A stretch of 64,000 bases of DNA from Marinicella algicola (GTDB taxonomy: Bacteria; Pseudomonadota; Gammaproteobacteria; Xanthomonadales; Marinicellaceae): NCBI RefSeq assembly GCF_028401385.1, contig NZ_JAQOMR010000001.1, positions 2,730,501-2,794,500 of the forward strand, read 5' to 3'. Positions 19,515 through 28,514 of this stretch are shown here, in pieces (within the stretch, counting starts at the first letter, position 1; each line of letters opens with the position of its first letter). Both the position numbers and the translations under genes were made by a program. The notes below the pieces were generated by a model, which was not told where the DNA came from, searched no databases, and saw nothing but the letters and a program-made list of their open reading frames with translations.

Positions 19515-21405
19515 ATGAACGGACTCAAGACCAACGATCTCGACAATCTTGAACTGATTGATCAGCTCATCGGCAATTATGACGGCAACACCGGCGTAAT
19601 CTCGGGTGACAGGCTGATTGCGCTGTTCAAAGCGTCGGCCGGCCCGACCTATGAGGCGCGCGCTGAACTTTTCGCCGACCTAGCCTGGCCAGCCGGTGCA
19701 ATAGCCTCGGTATGGGGCGACGCGACAGTTGTGTTCCGGGGAACATACAAGAAAGCCGGCGCAGTCGGAACAGGCGGGTGGGCCCGGATCGGCGACCTGC
19801 CCTTGAACGCGGCCACGCAATCCGCGCTGGACGCAAAGGCGGACAGAAACGACGCGCGCCTCGGCCGACGCGCTATTGCAGGCCGATATTGACGGCGAGA
19901 TTGCCAATCGGCAGGCTGTGTCCGGAAGCAAAAATCGTGTCTATGAAGACGAGCGCCACGAGCGCAGCGGCTACGATTTCGCTGAATTGGGAAGCGACTG
20001 GAGGCTGATCCGATCTATTATTGATGGGGTCGTTACGCACTCCGGACCACATGAAATAGGAAAACTCAACGGCATTACCTTCAGGACGGATGGACGATAC
20101 GAACGGTCAGGCTATGCAGCGGTTTTGCTGGGTTCTGACGATACGCTGATCGCGGGAGCGCAGAAGAAAGAAGATGCCGAGGCGGCGGTCGACCTGAGTT
20201 TGCCGGTTCCACTCAATTTCGCCGGACGCTACGAGCGCTGTGGATATGCGGCCGTCTGGATCGGCAGCGATTATAGATACATCATAGGTAACGAGCCGGA
20301 GGTGAGCGTTGCCGTCGCTGAGGACGATGCTGTCCCGATCGCCTATATCGATGATGACGGCGGAGAGGCCGCTGTCTTTATCGAGGCCCCTGCGTCTGGT
20401 CAGCGCAAGCGCTTGTCATCGGCTGGATCAGACGCGAGCGGTCTACAGTATGACGGGCGTGGGCATGTTCTATGGACCGCGCCGGACAATGCGATAGGAG
20501 CGCCAGGCGGCCAGTATTACAGCGGTCTCTCTGCGCCTGAAGAACATGCTGTCAGGCCAGTGCGAAAGCTTGCATGCTGGGGCGATTCAATTACTGCACA
20601 AGGCTGGATGAGCTATCTGGCAGCGGCCGGAACCACGAACACCTTTTATAATTTCGGGCGGTCTGCCGACACGTCACTTGCGATCGTGAGCAGGATGGGC
20701 GCGCTCAAGAACTATTATAGTGTTGATGGTGGCGCAATCCCGGCGAGTGGAAGCGTGCTGTTAACCCGTTCCGGGCCGGGCGATCCCTTAAGGAAGTATG
20801 CCGGGGTCAACGCATCTGTTCAAGGCTACCTCTCCGGCATTTGGGGCACATTATCTAGTATCGGCGGCGTTGTTTCCTTCACACGTGCGTCGGCTGGGTT
20901 GACGATCACGGGATCGACGGCAGAATTTAAGTGGGGCTACTCGGCCACCGCAGACAACGACCCTGCGGACGAAACTATGCTGATCACAGCAGCGCCGGAA
21001 ATGACGCATATCGTCATGATGGGTCGAAACGATGCGGCCGAGATAGACGACATTTTCCGCCACTACGAAGCTGCGTTTGATTGGATGCAGACACTCACCA
21101 GACGCTTCGTTTTTGCGCCGTACTTTCCGACGAGGTCCGAAACCAGCACGTCCTCGGCGTGGATGACGCGCGCGCGGTTGGTCGACAAAATGCTCGTGCG
21201 ATGGCCGAACAACACGCTTGATCTACTGCCCCTGCTATTGGCGGCTTATGACCCCGAGACGCCGCAGGACGTGACGGATGTTGCAAACCAGGTACCGCCG
21301 TCAACCTTGATGCAAGGCGACGGGATCCACCCCAATGATGCAGGAAAGGCCGTAGTCGCCACTGCATTTGATAATTTCATTACGACCAAAGGAACACTGG
21401 CATGA
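19515..21405 (+). CDS. Tail fibre with three GRYER repeats and an SGNH hydrolase domain
   Basis: The N-terminal 120 residues (MNGLKTNDLDNLELIDQLIG) look like a fibre attachment region. Near 19857 the frame shifts into a second ORF; unlike the other shifts here this needs two bases added or one removed. Residues after the shift carry three diverged repeats with core RYERSGYAAV-x-x-GSD (first copy RHERSGYDFAELGSD) near 19960, 20095 and 20225. The last 280 residues are an SGNH hydrolase: WGDSIT (Ser nucleophile), NFGRSADTS, MMGRND (Asn block) and GDGIHPND (Asp/His). It probably removes acyl groups from surface polysaccharide during adsorption. Confidence 0.75.
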
Positions 21406-22249
21406 GCAATCTTGTAATGCAGATCAATACACCCGGTCTCGGTGAAGTCGTCTATCCATATAAGGCAATGGATGTCGGGACGCGGGCATTTATCGACACA
21501 ACGTCGGTCTGGGCCTGGGGCGGATCACTGCCTGCCGAGGGGGCGACGATCAGCGGAGGTCAGGGGCCGAAAAACAACGCTCGAACAGAAGACGGATGGG
21601 CAGATGGTGCCGCCACCGTTGCGCAAGACCTCCTGTACTCCAAAGGGGAGTAGTGCTCTCATCCGACGATCACAGGATCAATATGCCGGCTGGTTTCTTT
21701 CCAACGTCCAGCGATACCCATCTTGGTTGGATTTTCTGGGTTACCAGCGATGACAAACCGGACGCTGTGACCGGATCGGTGTTTAACAACTCGGTTTTTG
21801 GTACCTATTTCGGCGGCACCGAGCAGTTCCTGGTTCGTACCATTTATAATGGCGGCGTGATTGACAACGTCGAATTACGCTGCAGAGGCGCCAGCACTTG
21901 GAGCAATATATTCCTGCTGGAAAGTGCTCTCAAGAGCGGCGCACTGGAACAAATCGGCTTCGAAATTCACCGTCATGGTGACGGAACCATGACACAAAAA
22001 GTGTTTCGAAACGGCGTCATCATTCAGGAGCGCGTCACAAATGACACGGCGGGGTGGGGTAGCCCAACAGTCGGTGACACTTTCACTGTCGGGCGCCATC
22101 CTACTTACCCGAATTATGGGATGTACGGGACCTTTTGGCAGGCGATGGCGTGTCAACTTGACATTGAAGGCGCGCGCGATTTTGCCGATACAGTCTCAAT
22201 CGACTTTGAACTGACGCAACCTCGCATCGCAGCGCTGATTGCAGCGTAA
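21402..22249 (+). CDS. Concanavalin-like tail fibre/appendage protein
   Basis: A 282-residue protein if one base is restored in the GGGG run near 21646, joining YSKG to VLSSDDHRINMPAGF. It contains beta-strand-rich segments typical of lectin or glucanase-like jelly rolls (HLGWIFWVTSDD, IYNGGVIDNVELRC, FEIHRHGDGTMTQKVFRNG). It follows the SGNH fibre with a 4-base overlap and is probably part of the same receptor-binding apparatus. The domain assignment is by pattern only. Confidence 0.6.
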
Positions 22250-22291
22250 GCGGTATCAACGGCAGGTGGCCAGGGCCTCACGGCTCTGGCG

Positions 22292-22370
22292 CGGCGGGGT
22301 CTTAGTTTGGCGACCAGACCCGCCGGGCAGCACATTACGATAACTGCCACACCCGCCCCCTTAGGGGCGG
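22292..22370 (+). terminator. Two hairpins ending the tail operon
   Basis: An inverted repeat pairs 22292-22302 with 22316-22325 (GGTCT against AGACC, one bulged base). A second pairs CCGCCCC (22353-22359) with GGGGCGG (22364-22370). Neither has a long T-run. They lie between the last tail gene and the methylase and may end or reduce late transcription. Confidence 0.4.
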
Positions 22371-22402
22371 CGTGAATGTGGCTGAGTCGTGAGATATTTG
22401 AA

Positions 22403-23215
22403 ATGGTAAATCAGCGCCCGGTCACACCGGCCGTTCCCGCCGCCGGTTACATCGGCGGCAAGCGCATCCTGTCGAAGACCGTAATCCGCAAGATCAACGC
22501 GATCCCGCATGACGGCTATGCCGAGCCCTTCGTCGGCATGGGCGGCGTGTTCCTGCGCCGCGATCGCCAGCCGAAGACGGAGGTGATCAACGACATCAGC
22601 GGCGATGTCGCCAACTTCTTCCGCATCCTGCAGCGGCATTTTCCGCAGTTCATGGATACGCTCCGCTTCCAGATCTCCGGCCGCCGCGAATTCGAGCGAC
22701 TGATGAAAACCGATCCCACGACGCTAACCGATCTCGAACGCGCCGCCCGCTTCCTTTATCTTCAGCGTCTGGCCTTCGGTGGCAAGGTCTCCGGCCGCAA
22801 CTTCGGCGTCAGCAAGACCACCGGCGCGCGCTTCAACCTGGTCAAGCTCGCCTCGACGCTGGAGGATATCCATGAGCGCCTTGCCGGCGTCGTCATCGAA
22901 TGCCTGCCCTGGCAGGACTTCGTCCGCCGCTATGACCGGCCGGGCATGCTGTTCTATCTCGATCCGCCCTATTGGGGAAACGAGGCCGATTATGGCGCCG
23001 GCGTCTTCGGCCGGGAGGATTTCGAGACGATGGCGGGCGTCCTGGACGGGCTTAAAGGCACTTTCATCCTGTCTTTGAACGCGGTTCAAGGCGTCTTCGA
23101 AACCTTCTCACGGTTCGACATCGAGGAGGTCGACTGCACCTATTCGATCGGTGAGGGGAATGGGAAGGGCGTGAAGGAGGTCATCATAACGCCAGTCGAA
23201 ACGTCGTTCGCATAA
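22403..23215 (+). CDS. Phage D12-class adenine-specific DNA methyltransferase
   Basis: About 270 residues with the D12 class (Dam-like) architecture. GYIGGKR (motif X) near residue 18 and AEPFVGMGGVFL (motif I, SAM binding) are followed by LDPPYWG (motif IV, catalysis) near residue 187. It would methylate N6 of adenine, possibly protecting phage DNA from host restriction. ATG at 22403 is chosen because homology begins after it; an upstream ATG at 22376 is also in frame. No partner restriction gene is nearby, so it is an orphan methylase. Confidence 0.85.
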   Translation: MVNQRPVTPAVPAAGYIGGKRILSKTVIRKINAIPHDGYAEPFVGMGGVFLRRDRQPKTEVINDISGDVANFFRILQRHFPQFMDTLRFQISGRREFERLMKTDPTTLTDLERAARFLYLQRLAFGGKVSGRNFGVSKTTGARFNLVKLASTLEDIHERLAGVVIECLPWQDFVRRYDRPGMLFYLDPPYWGNEADYGAGVFGREDFETMAGVLDGLKGTFILSLNAVQGVFETFSRFDIEEVDCTYSIGEGNGKGVKEVIITPVETSFA

Positions 23216-23320
23216 ATGGAACGGGGTTGATCGATGCTGATTTTGCCCGTTCGCAGTTGACCAACTCCACTGTTTTAGAAGAATCTAAATCGATGTCGGT
23301 TCTAGGTGGAGGCGTAACAC

Positions 23321-23527
23321 ATGCGGCAACAGATTTTCTGGGGGATAGTCGGGTTGCTGATTGGCGGATTTTTGGGCGCAGGAATAGGCATCGCAGGGGC
23401 GTTTGGCGCCTTCAACGGGATGTACATCTGCGCCGGCCTCGGCTTCATCCTTGGCTATCTTCTACCGCCGGAGGTATCGCGACGTTGGCATCGTCTAAGA
23501 TCTGTTGTCTACCGTTGGAGATCATGA
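23321..23527 (+). CDS. Small membrane protein, two predicted transmembrane helices
   Basis: A 68-residue protein with hydrophobic helices at about residues 4-30 (IFWGIVGLLIGGFLGAGIGIA) and 33-49, then a short basic tail RRWHRLRSVVYRWRS. A ribosome site-like GGAGG lies 10 bases upstream. The family is unknown. Its place at the end of the prophage next to other small accessory genes suggests a moron or host-interaction role. Confidence 0.55.
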   Translation: MRQQIFWGIVGLLIGGFLGAGIGIAGAFGAFNGMYICAGLGFILGYLLPPEVSRRWHRLRSVVYRWRS

Positions 23528-23702
23528 CGCCAGCAAAGACTTTACGCGCGGCGGCCAAATAGGGCCGGTGGCAGCAAAACTGATTCACGCCTGGCGGAAA
23601 GAGGCGCGCCGATTGCTCGTCTTCGGCCACCACGAGAGCGAGCGGCTGGCATCGCTGCTGGCGGCGGCACGGGCCATTCATAGGGTCGTGCCGCTGGATT
23701 GA
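23524..23702 (+). CDS. Small hypothetical phage protein
   Basis: It starts in an ATGA overlap with the small membrane protein (MTPAKTLRAAA) and, with one base restored near 23560, continues as IGPVAAKLIHAWRKEARRLL to GRG-free end RVVPLD. The result is about 59 residues, basic and probably helical. The overlap and a terminator just after its stop support a real gene. The function is unknown. Confidence 0.45.
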
Positions 23703-23710
23703 AGGCACAA

Positions 23711-23735
23711 AGCCCGCCTCTGATTGGGGCGGGCT
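23711..23735. terminator. Intrinsic terminator between convergent genes
   Basis: An 8-bp stem AGCCCGCC/GGCGGGCT with a 9-base loop lies 9 bases after the plus-strand ORF and 20 bases before the end of the minus-strand Abi-alpha-like gene. It may serve both directions. Confidence 0.6.
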
Positions 23736-23755
23736 AAACACTCATTTCTTGACGC

Positions 23756-24475
23756 CTAATTGCCGTTCGGTTCCTTCACGGAATCTCTGAATAACAGAAG
23801 CAAAGCGGTGGCCCGAAAGTCTCCGAGATCCGTTTGGACGGTCACGTTGCAGGCAACGCTAACTTCATCTGATGTAGCAAAAACCATTGAGGCGTTATTT
23901 TCATGGGAAAACAGCCCGAGAGCCTGAAACCTTGCCATCGTAAATGAAAGCGATCTTTCAGCGATGTCGAAGCTTGCACTGCTGAGCTCCACCTCATCGC
24001 TCCGCAATTCCAGAAGACCATCTTGAAAAAGATATCGAAGGATCGGCAAATCAACCGGCTCTAGTGCTGCGATCACGTTTGTTATGATTTGTGTTATCCC
24101 AATATCCAATATGTTTGGGTCCATCGCATTGACGACATACTCGGCCCAGAGTTCTTGAACATCCGGGTCATCTTCGAGTGCTACTGGCTTTACGATGCGG
24201 AAGAATTCTCGCTCTTCGAGCTTCAGATAAGACTCATCTATCCCGCGCTTCTTGAGCAATCGCAGTATCCTGTCTCGACCGTTAATGATGTTTCTGATCT
24301 CAAACTCAGCGGCTCGAACCGGGCCATCGCCTGACAGATAACGAATACGATTATCAAATATTTCTGCCAAATAGGAGTTAGCGTTTCCTATTTGCGAACC
24401 TGTTTGTGTTGCCAGCTTGAACCCCTCCTGAAGAGCCTTCGCTATTTCCTTCGCTGACTCGGCTTCTTCGCTCAT
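23756..24475 (-). CDS. Abi-alpha-like protein (DUF4393), putative phage exclusion
   Basis: A 239-residue protein whose centre, LEDDPDVQELWAEYVVNAMD, is the characteristic motif of the DUF4393/Abi-alpha family. It is followed by an ITNVIAALEPVDLPILRYL segment also usual there. Members are linked to abortive infection, but the mechanism is unclear. The gene is opposite to the late genes, has its own promoter region and is visibly lower in GC than the phage and host genes around it. These are signs of a recently acquired lysogenic-conversion (superinfection exclusion) gene. Start ATG at 24475. It is intact. Confidence 0.7.
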   Translation of the reverse strand: MSEEAESAKEIAKALQEGFKLATQTGSQIGNANSYLAEIFDNRIRYLSGDGPVRAAEFEIRNIINGRDRILRLLKKRGIDESYLKLEEREFFRIVKPVALEDDPDVQELWAEYVVNAMDPNILDIGITQIITNVIAALEPVDLPILRYLFQDGLLELRSDEVELSSASFDIAERSLSFTMARFQALGLFSHENNASMVFATSDEVSVACNVTVQTDLGDFRATALLLLFRDSVKEPNGN

Positions 24476-24721
24476 TGATGACTCCCCAATCCGGTAAATT
24501 CAGTTGCTTGCTGAAAATACCACTTTTTGTCGTCTAGCCGCATTTAATTCACTGCCCCAGGCCAATCGGCTGACCGACTGGCATCCCAATAGCGAACTGA
24601 TATACCTCGGTGAAGCAGCGTGATCGCCATGGAATAGCATTTTCAGAGGTGGGTAGCTCTGCTGCCAGTAGATGTTGCGCGCGGCGCCATCCGATTTCGC
24701 GCGCTACACGAGTCTCCTGTT
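24476..24721. other. Intergenic stretch without a recognisable gene
   Basis: No supported coding region is seen here on either strand. It includes the upstream region of the Abi-alpha-like gene and is moderately AT-rich near 24485-24550. Confidence 0.5.
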
Positions 24722-24942
24722 CTAGAACCTGATGGTGGGTATTGTTGTGTAAGAGCCACGAGCTACCCGAATAAAAAGCTCTGTATTACGATCCGGATTA
24801 CCGCGGGCGTGCTTTGATAGGAACGTGTGATAGGTTCGCGGTGCCCAACCGGGGCAGGCAATTTTACCGTTGCCGCAGAAAAGGGCTGACTCAATTTTCC
24901 GCACCGGACGGCGTTATAGATCTGCGTACCGAACGTCTTCAT
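24722..24942 (-). CDS. Small hypothetical protein with CPGW motif
   Basis: A strong AAGGGAGCGACA precedes the ATG at 24942. The product starts MKTFGTQIYNAVRCGKLSQP and, after one restored base near 24875, continues KIACPGWAPRTYHTFLSKHA to SYTTIPTIRF. The pattern (small protein, SQPF, CPGW, TYHTFLxKH, GNPxxNTELF) resembles a widespread family of unknown small bacterial proteins of about 75 residues. It lies between the prophage and the tRNA, and its owner (host or phage) is not clear. Confidence 0.5.
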
Positions 24943-25034
24943 TGTCGCTCCCTTTCAATCTCATTTTTGAAGCTTACGAGATCGAATGCGAAAAATCGAT
25001 TGCTGCAAAACCAGCTGTCAAAATTGCAAAACCG

Positions 25035-25071
25035 CGCGTCACGCTACACGCGTCACGCTACACACGCTACA
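25035..25071. repeat. Tandem 14-bp repeats near the prophage/host boundary
   Basis: CGCGTCACGCTACA occurs twice back to back (25035-25048, 25049-25062), and a third partial copy CACGCTACA follows (25063-25071). They lie between the small minus-strand gene and the tRNA. They could be operator or transposase-binding sites at a Mu-like phage end, or simply promoter-associated repeats. Confidence 0.6.
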
Positions 25072-25125
25072 GTCGCAAAGTCGGCGTTTCCGTGTCGGAC
25101 GACAACAACAATCAAAACTCAAGGG

Positions 25126-25201
25126 TGGTGGGCCTGGAGGGACTCGAACCCCCAACCAAGCGGTTATGAGCCGCCGGCTCTAACCATTGAGCTACAGGCC
25201 C
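25126..25201 (-). tRNA. tRNA with CAT anticodon, probably tRNA-Ile2 (lysidine type)
   Basis: The minus strand folds as a full cloverleaf: acceptor GGGCCTG/CAGGCCC, encoded ACCA end, D arm GCTC/GAGC, anticodon loop CTCATAA and T arm with GGTTCGAGT. The D-arm and anticodon-arm sequence (GGTTAGAGC, CTCATAA, CGCTTGGT) closely follows E. coli tRNA-Ile(CAT) rather than elongator Met. C34 would then be converted to lysidine to read AUA. Many automatic tools would label it tRNA-Met. Confidence 0.85.
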
Positions 25202-25367
25202 GTCCGGATGCCCTGTCGGACAGGTGTTATGCCGGAGCCGCGCTGGCAATGGCTCCTTGCGCGGTCACTCCGACTACCCCAAAATCTTGTGCGCGGCAAG
25301 TCTTGCCGCATTGGCTTCACAATTGCCGCACATTAGTGCTTCAGGCATTCTCAAGGAGGGACTTCTC

Positions 25368-26102
25368 ATGGCCAATCTTCCGGTTCGCATCGCAGCCGCC
25401 GGGCTTTTCTTCGCGCTTCCGCTCGCAGGCGGCGCAGCGCTTGCCCAGTCGGCGGACAACCCGGCGACCATTTCCATTTCGGCAGACGGCGATGCAACGC
25501 TGGTGCCGGACATGGCAACCGTCTCGCTTGCCGTTGTCAGCCAGGCTGACGACACCGCCACCGCCATGACCGACAATTCGACCGCCATGCAGAAGGTGAT
25601 CGCTGCACTGAAGGAGGACGGAATTGCCGAAAAAGATATCCAGACCGCCAATTTCTCCGTCAGCCCGCGCTATCAGCAGGTCAAGGCCTCCGACGGCTCG
25701 ACAGAGAGCCAGATCGTCGGTTATGAGGTGCGAAACGCGCTCAGCGTGAAGGTGCGCGACCTTGCAAAGCTTGGCGCCGTTCTGGACCGCGCAGTCGAAC
25801 TCGGGGTCAATGCCGGCGGCGGCATCGCGCTTTCAAACAGCGATCCGTCGGCTGCTGAAGACGAAGCCCGGCGCGAGGCTGTGGCCAACGCTCTTGCCAA
25901 GGCCAAAACACTTGCCGAAGCTGCCGGTGTTTCTGTCGGTGACGTGCTGTCAATCTCAGAGCAGAGTTCGATGCCTCAGCCGATGATGTTTGCTCGCTCC
26001 GACATGATGATGGCAAAGGCCGAAGGGGCGCCGCCGATTGCTGCCGGCGAAAACACATACTCGATCACCGTCAACATGACGCTGGCAATCGAGCAGGAAT
26101 AA
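25368..26102 (+). CDS. SIMPL-domain periplasmic protein (BP26/OMP28-like)
   Basis: A 244-residue exported protein with a signal peptide ending AALA-QSADN, followed by a SIMPL (DUF541) domain (ISISADGDATLVPDMATVSL, GYEVRNALSVKVRDL, LAEAAGVSVGDVLSISE). It is the counterpart of Brucella BP26, which forms channel-like oligomers in the periplasm. AAGGAGGG lies 9 bases before the ATG. An intrinsic terminator follows. Confidence 0.85.
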   Translation: MANLPVRIAAAGLFFALPLAGGAALAQSADNPATISISADGDATLVPDMATVSLAVVSQADDTATAMTDNSTAMQKVIAALKEDGIAEKDIQTANFSVSPRYQQVKASDGSTESQIVGYEVRNALSVKVRDLAKLGAVLDRAVELGVNAGGGIALSNSDPSAAEDEARREAVANALAKAKTLAEAAGVSVGDVLSISEQSSMPQPMMFARSDMMMAKAEGAPPIAAGENTYSITVNMTLAIEQE

Positions 26103-26119
26103 TCCGAAGACTACAGGCC

Positions 26120-26153
26120 ATGCCGGTTTCCCGTTCGGGAGGCCGGCATTTTC
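26120..26153 (+). terminator. Intrinsic terminator of the SIMPL gene
   Basis: ATGCCGG (26120-26126) pairs with CCGGCAT (26143-26149), with an additional inner CCCG/CGGG pairing, and is followed by TTTTCTTT. It sits 18 bases after the stop codon. Confidence 0.75.
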
Positions 26154-26157
26154 TTTG

Positions 26158-26580
26158 CTACGCAGAAAGATGCAGCACAATCTCGCGGCGGTGCGGGCGG
26201 TCGCGGTGTTCAAACAGATAAAGCCCCTGCCAGGTGCCGAGAACGGGCCTGCCATCTGCCACCGGCACGGACAGCGAAACCTGCGTCAGCGCCGTTTTGA
26301 TATGCGCCGGCATGTCGTCTGGTCCTTCCAGACGGTGCACCAGATAGCTCATGGCGGGGTCATCGGCGCGCGGGGCAAGCCGCGAAAAATAGGCCGAAAG
26401 GTCGCGCTTGACGTCCGGGTCGGCATTTTCCTGGATCAACAGCGAACAAGAGGTGTGCCGCACGAACACGGTCAACAGCCCCTCGCTGTCGCTATTGCCG
26501 CGCACAAAACGGCAGGCTTCGTCGGTAAATTCGTAAAGGCCTTGCCCATGGGTCTGAACGCTCAGGCGGGTCTGCGGCAT
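26158..26580 (-). CDS. yjbQ: YjbQ family protein (UPF0047)
   Basis: A 140-residue intact protein with VRHTSCSLLIQENADP and the conserved GTWQGLYLFEHRDRPHRREI. Members have weak thiamine-phosphate synthase activity and an uncertain main role. GAAGGAAGGACATC precedes the ATG at 26580, so this start is preferred over the upstream in-frame one. It stands downstream of, and apart from, the etf operon in the opposite orientation to the SIMPL gene. Confidence 0.85.
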   Translation of the reverse strand: MPQTRLSVQTHGQGLYEFTDEACRFVRGNSDSEGLLTVFVRHTSCSLLIQENADPDVKRDLSAYFSRLAPRADDPAMSYLVHRLEGPDDMPAHIKTALTQVSLSVPVADGRPVLGTWQGLYLFEHRDRPHRREIVLHLSA

Positions 26581-26634
26581 GATGTCCTTCCTTCGCCGCA
26601 CCGGCCCTTTGACAAAAGACCGGTGCGAGGTGCG

Positions 26635-27564
26635 CTAAAGCGCCTTTTCAAGCTCCGGCAGGATTTCGAACAGATCGCCGACAAGACCGTAATCGGCCAC
26701 CTGGAAGATCGGGGCCTCCTCGTCCTTGTTGATGGCGACGATGACCTTCGAATCCTTCATGCCGGCCAGATGCTGGATGGCACCGGAAATGCCGCAGGCG
26801 ATGTAGAGATCCGGCGCGACCACCTTGCCGGTCTGGCCCACCTGCCAGTCATTCGGCGCGTAACCGGCATCGACAGCGGCGCGCGAGGCACCGACGGCGG
26901 CGCCCAGCTTGTCGGCCACCGGCAGGATCACCGCCCGGAATTTCTCCGAAGACCCCAATGCGCGACCACCCGAAATGATGATCTTTGCCGAGGTCAGCTC
27001 CGGGCGCTCAGATTTCGCGATCTCGTTCTTCACGAACGTTGAAAGGCCGGGGTCAGCGGCGGCGCCCACCGTTTCGACAGTTGCCGCACCGCTCATGCCG
27101 GCGGCCTCAAAACCGGCGGTTCGCACGGAAATAACCTTCCTGGCGTCGTGGGATTTGACCGTTTCAATCGCATTTCCGGCATAGGTCGGGCGTTTGAAGG
27201 TATCGGGCGCGATGACGTCGGTAATCTCTGAGATCTGCATCACGTCCAGAAGTGCTGCCACACGCGGCAGCACGTTCTTGCCGGTGGAGGTCGCCGCAGC
27301 CATGATCACGTCATAGCTTTCGGCAAGACCGAGAATGGTGGCGGAAAGCGGCTCGGCCAGGCTTTCGGCAAGGGTGTCGCTTTCTGCAAGCAGCACCCTG
27401 GAAACGCCATCGATCTTTGCGGCGTCGTCAGACGCCGCCGCGCAGCCCTTGCCGGCGACCAGCACATGAATGTCTCCGCCAATCTGGGCGGCAGCGGTTG
27501 CAGCTTTGGCGGTCTGGTCGGAAACGGCCGCGCCGTCATGTTCTGCAATGAGAAGAATGGTCAT
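26635..27564 (-). CDS. etfA: Electron transfer flavoprotein alpha subunit
   Basis: A 309-residue protein with the FAD-binding C-terminal domain signature [19 protein letters not shown] and [20 protein letters not shown]. The EtfAB dimer takes electrons from acyl-CoA and other dehydrogenases and passes them to ETF-ubiquinone oxidoreductase. It follows etfB by 15 bases in one operon. Length and motifs are complete. Confidence 0.95.
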   Translation of the reverse strand: MTILLIAEHDGAAVSDQTAKAATAAAQIGGDIHVLVAGKGCAAASDDAAKIDGVSRVLLAESDTLAESLAEPLSATILGLAESYDVIMAAATSTGKNVLPRVAALLDVMQISEITDVIAPDTFKRPTYAGNAIETVKSHDARKVISVRTAGFEAAGMSGAATVETVGAAADPGLSTFVKNEIAKSERPELTSAKIIISGGRALGSSEKFRAVILPVADKLGAAVGASRAAVDAGYAPNDWQVGQTGKVVAPDLYIACGISGAIQHLAGMKDSKVIVAINKDEEAPIFQVADYGLVGDLFEILPELEKAL

Positions 27565-27579
27565 GGTCTCGATATCCCC

Positions 27580-28329
27580 TTACAGCACGCCAGCTTCGTT
27601 TTTCAGCTTGTCGACCAATTCGGCGGCACTGGCCACCTTGATGCCTGCCTTGCGGGCGTCCGGCTCCTCGGTCTTAAGCACTTCCAGACGACGGGCGATA
27701 TCGACGCCAAAGTCCTCGGGCGTCTTCTTGTCGACCGGCTTTTTCTTGGCCTTCATGATGTTCGGCAGCGAAGCATAGCGCGGCTCGTTGAGGCGCAGAT
27801 CCGTGGTGATGATCGCGGGAAGCTTGACGGTGATGGTCTGTAGTCCGCCATCGATCTCGCGGGTGACGGTGACTTCACTTTCGCCGACTTCAAGCTTGGA
27901 CGCATAGGTGGCCTGGCTCCAGCCAAGCAGCGCCGACAGCATCTGGCCGGTCTGGTTGCTGTCATCGTCGATCGCCTGCTTGCCGAGGATGATCAGGCCG
28001 GGCTGTTCCGCTTCGGCCACCTTTTTCAGCAGCTTTGCAACGGCAAGCGGCTCGACGGTCCCGTCGGTGGCGATCAGGATGCCTCGGTCAGCGCCCATGG
28101 CGAGCGCTGTACGGATGGTTTCTTCCGCCTTGGCCGGGCCGATGGAAACGGCAACCACTTCGGTGGCGATACCTGCTTCCTTCAGCCTGAGGGCTTCTTC
28201 AACCGCGATCTCGTCGAACGGGTTCATCGACATTTTCACATTGGCGAGTTCAACGCCGGTGCCATCCGGTTTGACGCGAATCTTGACGTTGTAGTCGACA
28301 ACCCGCTTTACCGGGACCAGAACCTTCAT
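27580..28329 (-). CDS. etfB: Electron transfer flavoprotein beta subunit
   Basis: A 249-residue protein starting [17 protein letters not shown]. It holds the AMP-binding region ([39 protein letters not shown]) and the recognition loop [19 protein letters not shown] that docks partner dehydrogenases. It is first in the etfB-etfA operon. AGGAGGTAGAAG lies before the ATG. It is intact. Confidence 0.95.
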   Translation of the reverse strand: MKVLVPVKRVVDYNVKIRVKPDGTGVELANVKMSMNPFDEIAVEEALRLKEAGIATEVVAVSIGPAKAEETIRTALAMGADRGILIATDGTVEPLAVAKLLKKVAEAEQPGLIILGKQAIDDDSNQTGQMLSALLGWSQATYASKLEVGESEVTVTREIDGGLQTITVKLPAIITTDLRLNEPRYASLPNIMKAKKKPVDKKTPEDFGVDIARRLEVLKTEEPDARKAGIKVASAAELVDKLKNEAGVL

Positions 28330-28514
28330 CTTCTACCTCCTGGATCAGGGCCAGACGGCCTCAATCGAGACATTTGGAGCCGGAACGGGCATCCCGGCCT
28401 AGGGTGAGATTGCGGCCTTTCGACCGCGCTCGCTTGCCAATGGGCGACATGAATAATTTCATTTGCCTGTTTTGACAAAGAATCATTGCCCGAAACCACG
28501 TATTTTTCGGGAAA

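Noticed and set aside
25035..25071. Tandem repeats considered as a CRISPR array
   Set aside because: The units are 14 bp and directly adjacent with no spacers, and no cas gene is nearby.
25035..25201. Prophage integration by a tRNA-specific integrase
   Set aside because: The head genes are Mu-like, which transposes without tRNA preference, and no duplicated tRNA 3' end or integrase gene is visible in the window.
26155..27042. 295-residue plus-strand open frame over yjbQ and etfA
   Set aside because: It is antisense to two clear genes and has no coherent protein features.
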